This document shows, piece by piece, positions 61,424-64,000 of a stretch of DNA of 64,000 nucleotides. Every line of letters begins with the position of its first letter. Positions within the stretch are counted from its first letter, which is position 1. The stretch lies in the NCBI GenBank assembly GCA_037133475.1, contig JBAXOB010000004.1:62001-126000 (forward strand), written 5' to 3'. A program made the translations under genes and the position numbers. The notes under the pieces were generated by a model, which was not told the DNA's origin, ran no database searches, and saw only the letters and a list, made by a program, of their open reading frames with translations. This DNA is from CAIVAT01 sp037133475. Lineage in GTDB: Bacteria; Bacteroidota; Bacteroidia; Bacteroidales; FEN-979.

Positions 61424-63523
61424 TCACGCGCTCCCCATTGATGCAGCAATATTCAACTCATTATTCTTTATCCGGATTTTCCAGCTCCTTGAATCCATCT
61501 CAAAATAGAACCTGGATAATTTACTCAGCACTTGTTTGTCAAAAACCCGGTCAAGCTCCCGCGCATTAAATTTAGGCGAGTACCCTTTCTCTGCAACCCA
61601 GGTAAAAACCTGTTCCGAAAACTCCAGATGTACGCCCTTTCTTTTAAAGGTCTCGCAGGTTTCCTGGCAGATTTTCTGAACGATTTCCCGGCAATGCTTT
61701 ATGGATAGAGGTTCATAAAACACTACGCTCTGAATCCGGTTAATAAGCTCGGCAGGCAGGTATTTCGCCAGCTCCTCATGAAGATCGGTTGGCGGGATAT
61801 TAGAGCTCACGAAGCCGAAATTTCCGGGGGCTTTGATGATCGCGTTTGAGGTGATGAAAATGATCATGTCATTAAAATGCAATGTCCCCCGTGATGTTAT
61901 CATATTCCCCTGGTCAAAAATTGGCAGGAAAATTTGTTGAACCTGAGGCATTGCTTTTTCAAACTCATCAAGTATTAGCACTCCGGAGGGATAATTCTTT
62001 ACCCACTTCACAAAATGGCTTTCCTGTTCCTCTTCATGGGAACTTCCTGTTAAAAATGCAAGTTTTGAATAGTCATTAAACTGGCTCATATCAATCCTGA
62101 AACAAGCATTTTTATCTCCTGTAAGAAACTCGGCTGTTTTTTTTGCCACTTCGGTTTTACCAACCCCTGTAGGGCCAGTAGCATAAAAAACGGAAGGCCG
62201 GGAAGCATTGTCGGCACGGCGAAAATCACGCATTAACAACTCACAACAAATAGTTTCAATTGCTCTGTCCTGGCCTTTAATAACTTGTTTCAGTTTACCG
62301 TCAAGTCCGAGGAGTTTTTCCAGATATAACTTGTCCTCCAATAAGCGAATCTGAAAATCCCTGCTTAGGGTGTTTATGATATCATCCCTCCCAATCTCAT
62401 AAATGGTAAATCTTTCCCCTGGTCGGCAGTTACGGGATACCCGTTCCATCAGGCTCACACATTTGTCGGGCAAATTGCGGTTCCTGATATTACCCGACAG
62501 TTCAGTAATTGCATCAAACACAGAATCGGAAAATTTTGTTTTATTTTCAATGAGCAGCATGGGAGCAAGTGTTTTTAAAATTTCTATTGTGTAGCACATA
62601 TCCAATTCCCTGATCTTCACCAGTTCGGTTTTCCTGACGAAAGAAACCTTATGGGCCAGCTTTTCCGCATACTTGTCTTCGGATGTGGAAAATATGATTT
62701 TCAACCCATCCATTGACGGAACAAACCTGTCTAAAACATCAAGATTGGTTCCACGATGTATCCCCTGTCCTGCCAACTGCTCACAATCATCAAATAAAAG
62801 TACTGCCTGAGCATTTCTTGCATTTGTGACTATATTTCTCAATGTAGATTCCAGGTCTCCTGAAACATTCCCAGTATTGATAAATGCAGAATCAATTTTA
62901 TAGACAGGGCTGTCTTTGAGCCCAGACACTTCATGCTGAATAATTCTCTTCAAAACAGTCATTGCCAGGTTTGATATCCCACTGCCACTGGGGCCAAGGA
63001 TCATTGCGCAGGATTTGGTTTGACTTTTAAGGATGTTTTCAACCTGCCTGATCTCTTCGTCCCTTCCGATAGCAGGGATAAAACGGTTGGTTTTAAAGTA
63101 CTCCTCCATGTCAACAGCTCCGAATTTTTGAAAAAAATCATCAGCATCCTTCCTCTTTTGCCGCAGATCCTCCTTGTCAACATAGCTGGTGTCTACTACT
63201 AAACCCTCTATATTGGAATTGTAGGATTTCAACATTTCCAGTATATGAACCTTTTCCTCCTTTGCAGCAATGGCATATTTTGATAACAGTTTGATCCTTG
63301 ACTCAAAAGCCAATGTATTATCTTTCAGGAGAATTTCAGCGAATTCATCCTGAATTTCATGTTCTATCAATAAATTCCGCAGTTCAATAATTCGCTCGGG
63401 CTGATAACCTACTTCGGCAGATATCGATAAATGACACTCCAGGCATAGAAAGGATCCCAACTGGATAGTGAATTCCTTCGACTCGCAATCAGGACAGAAT
63501 TTAAAATCAAGCAAATGTTTCAT
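61424..63523 (-). CDS. Non-canonical Clp-like double-AAA+ ATPase with N-terminal zinc ribbon
   Basis: A 699-residue protein. The N-terminus is a zinc ribbon (CPDC...CLECH). AAA module 1 follows (about 150-350), with the Clp entry motif PAIGRDEEIRQV, then GPSGSGISN in place of Walker A (Ile-Ser where GKT/S is expected) and Walker B LLFDDCEQL. AAA module 2 (about 410-690) is intact: Walker A GPTGVGKTEVAK, Walker B LILDEFEKA, sensor 1 IFITSNA, Arg finger LINRIQ and sensor 2 NARELDRV. The pore-loop tyrosines (GYVG-type) and the M-domain of ClpB are missing. It overlaps the upstream gene by 4 bp. It may be a remodelling or signalling ATPase, not a threading unfoldase. Confidence 0.85.
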   Translation of the reverse strand: MKHLLDFKFCPDCESKEFTIQLGSFLCLECHLSISAEVGYQPERIIELRNLLIEHEIQDEFAEILLKDNTLAFESRIKLLSKYAIAAKEEKVHILEMLKSYNSNIEGLVVDTSYVDKEDLRQKRKDADDFFQKFGAVDMEEYFKTNRFIPAIGRDEEIRQVENILKSQTKSCAMILGPSGSGISNLAMTVLKRIIQHEVSGLKDSPVYKIDSAFINTGNVSGDLESTLRNIVTNARNAQAVLLFDDCEQLAGQGIHRGTNLDVLDRFVPSMDGLKIIFSTSEDKYAEKLAHKVSFVRKTELVKIRELDMCYTIEILKTLAPMLLIENKTKFSDSVFDAITELSGNIRNRNLPDKCVSLMERVSRNCRPGERFTIYEIGRDDIINTLSRDFQIRLLEDKLYLEKLLGLDGKLKQVIKGQDRAIETICCELLMRDFRRADNASRPSVFYATGPTGVGKTEVAKKTAEFLTGDKNACFRIDMSQFNDYSKLAFLTGSSHEEEQESHFVKWVKNYPSGVLILDEFEKAMPQVQQIFLPIFDQGNMITSRGTLHFNDMIIFITSNAIIKAPGNFGFVSSNIPPTDLHEELAKYLPAELINRIQSVVFYEPLSIKHCREIVQKICQETCETFKRKGVHLEFSEQVFTWVAEKGYSPKFNARELDRVFDKQVLSKLSRFYFEMDSRSWKIRIKNNELNIAASMGSA

Positions 63524-64000
63524 GATTCTATGTATTTCTCAAGTTCACTTTTTATAGCGGATCCGATAGGATTGAAAAGTGTGAGGACTGCTTTGCCATA
63601 GATTTTGTTCCAGGCTTTCAGTCGAAACAGCCGCTCCATTTCAATTGATGTTTTTTCAGTATCATCTTCCTCTTTAAGGGCTTGCAGATTTGCGGCTTCC
63701 TCCGTATATATTTTAAATAACTTATCAATCTGAAAAGACCAGAGTTCTGATACCGTTTTGGACACTTTAGTATCACCTGAACTCACATAAATAACCAGCT
63801 CAGGCAGGTCGGCAGAGTCACTGCCTGTTTCATAGTTGTATACAGAGCTAAATGATCCGATCACTAATTTAGCCAGCAGGTCCCAGTCAAAACTATCCTC
63901 AAGCAAGTCCGGAATTTTGTAGGGTAGTACTTTTATTTTAGAATAGTACTCTTTATAAAATAGCAGTTCTGTGATCTCTTTGCCATGGAGAGGTTCAACA
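63520..64000 (-). CDS. Partner protein of the Clp-like ATPase, 5' end outside window
   Basis: The frame is open to the window's right end, so the protein is partial; 159 residues are visible. The short internal TTG/ATG-based start (63906) is not needed. The visible part is acidic and mostly helical (LPELVIYVSSGDTKVSKTV, FKIYTEEAANLQALKEEDDTEK, WNKIYGKAVLTLFNPIGSAIK) with no recognised family. Its stop overlaps the ATPase start by 4 bp (ATGA), implying coupled synthesis and a shared complex. Confidence 0.6.
   Translation of the reverse strand, partial: VEPLHGKEITELLFYKEYYSKIKVLPYKIPDLLEDSFDWDLLAKLVIGSFSSVYNYETGSDSADLPELVIYVSSGDTKVSKTVSELWSFQIDKLFKIYTEEAANLQALKEEDDTEKTSIEMERLFRLKAWNKIYGKAVLTLFNPIGSAIKSELEKYIES

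Overview
The window comes from a member of the Bacteroidota, probably Bacteroidales-like. The evidence is three secreted proteins ending in type IX secretion (T9SS) sorting domains, a LruC lipoprotein, FISUMP, GIN and PorT-like outer-membrane domains, few Shine-Dalgarno sites, and repeated promoters of the Bacteroidota form TTG-N19-21-TAnnTTTG. The first ~48 kb is moderately GC-rich and mostly chromosomal. The last ~15 kb is visibly AT-richer and accessory in character.

Layout. 0-13.4 kb is housekeeping: the C-terminal part of a class II ribonucleotide reductase, a radical SAM enzyme, a polyprenyl diphosphate synthase, a PhoR/PhoB-like two-component pair, an outer-membrane barrel protein, UbiX, QueG, RuvB, two universal stress proteins around a SPOR protein, and class II fructose-bisphosphate aldolase. 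13.4-15.0 kb holds tRNA-Arg(CCG) followed by a ~1.4 kb insertion carrying one AT-rich fic gene. The far side of the insertion has a decayed copy of the tRNA 3' end and a second terminator. 15-31 kb mixes surface proteins (DUF1566/T9SS, LruC lipoprotein, an IgGFc-binding/FISUMP giant with 11 exact 76-residue repeats) with a tautomerase, a sigma factor translationally coupled to a His-rich membrane protein, a TPR membrane protein, a cold-shock protein and an aldo/keto reductase.

31.6-34.6 kb is an ABC transporter operon with a YtrA-type GntR repressor and a GIN-domain protein. Its promoter is overlapped by nested perfect palindromes. 34.7-39.2 kb encodes two large T9SS cargo proteins. 40.1-48.2 kb encodes two hybrid histidine kinases 4 bp apart, the first with about ten PAS and two GAF domains.

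48.6-64 kb is the accessory region. It holds a 627-residue protein of unknown function, a GIY-YIG-like protein, a possible ADP-ribosyltransferase-fold protein, a helix-turn-helix regulator, a HicA-HicB toxin-antitoxin pair whose 58-residue toxin is easily missed, and a tight AT-rich operon of two glycosyltransferases, a sulfotransferase and a PIG-L deacetylase. It also contains gene debris and, at the right edge, an unusual Clp-like double-AAA protein with a zinc ribbon, a degenerate first Walker A and no recognisable pore loops, coupled by a 4-bp overlap to a protein that runs off the window. That last pair is the best candidate for an undescribed system.
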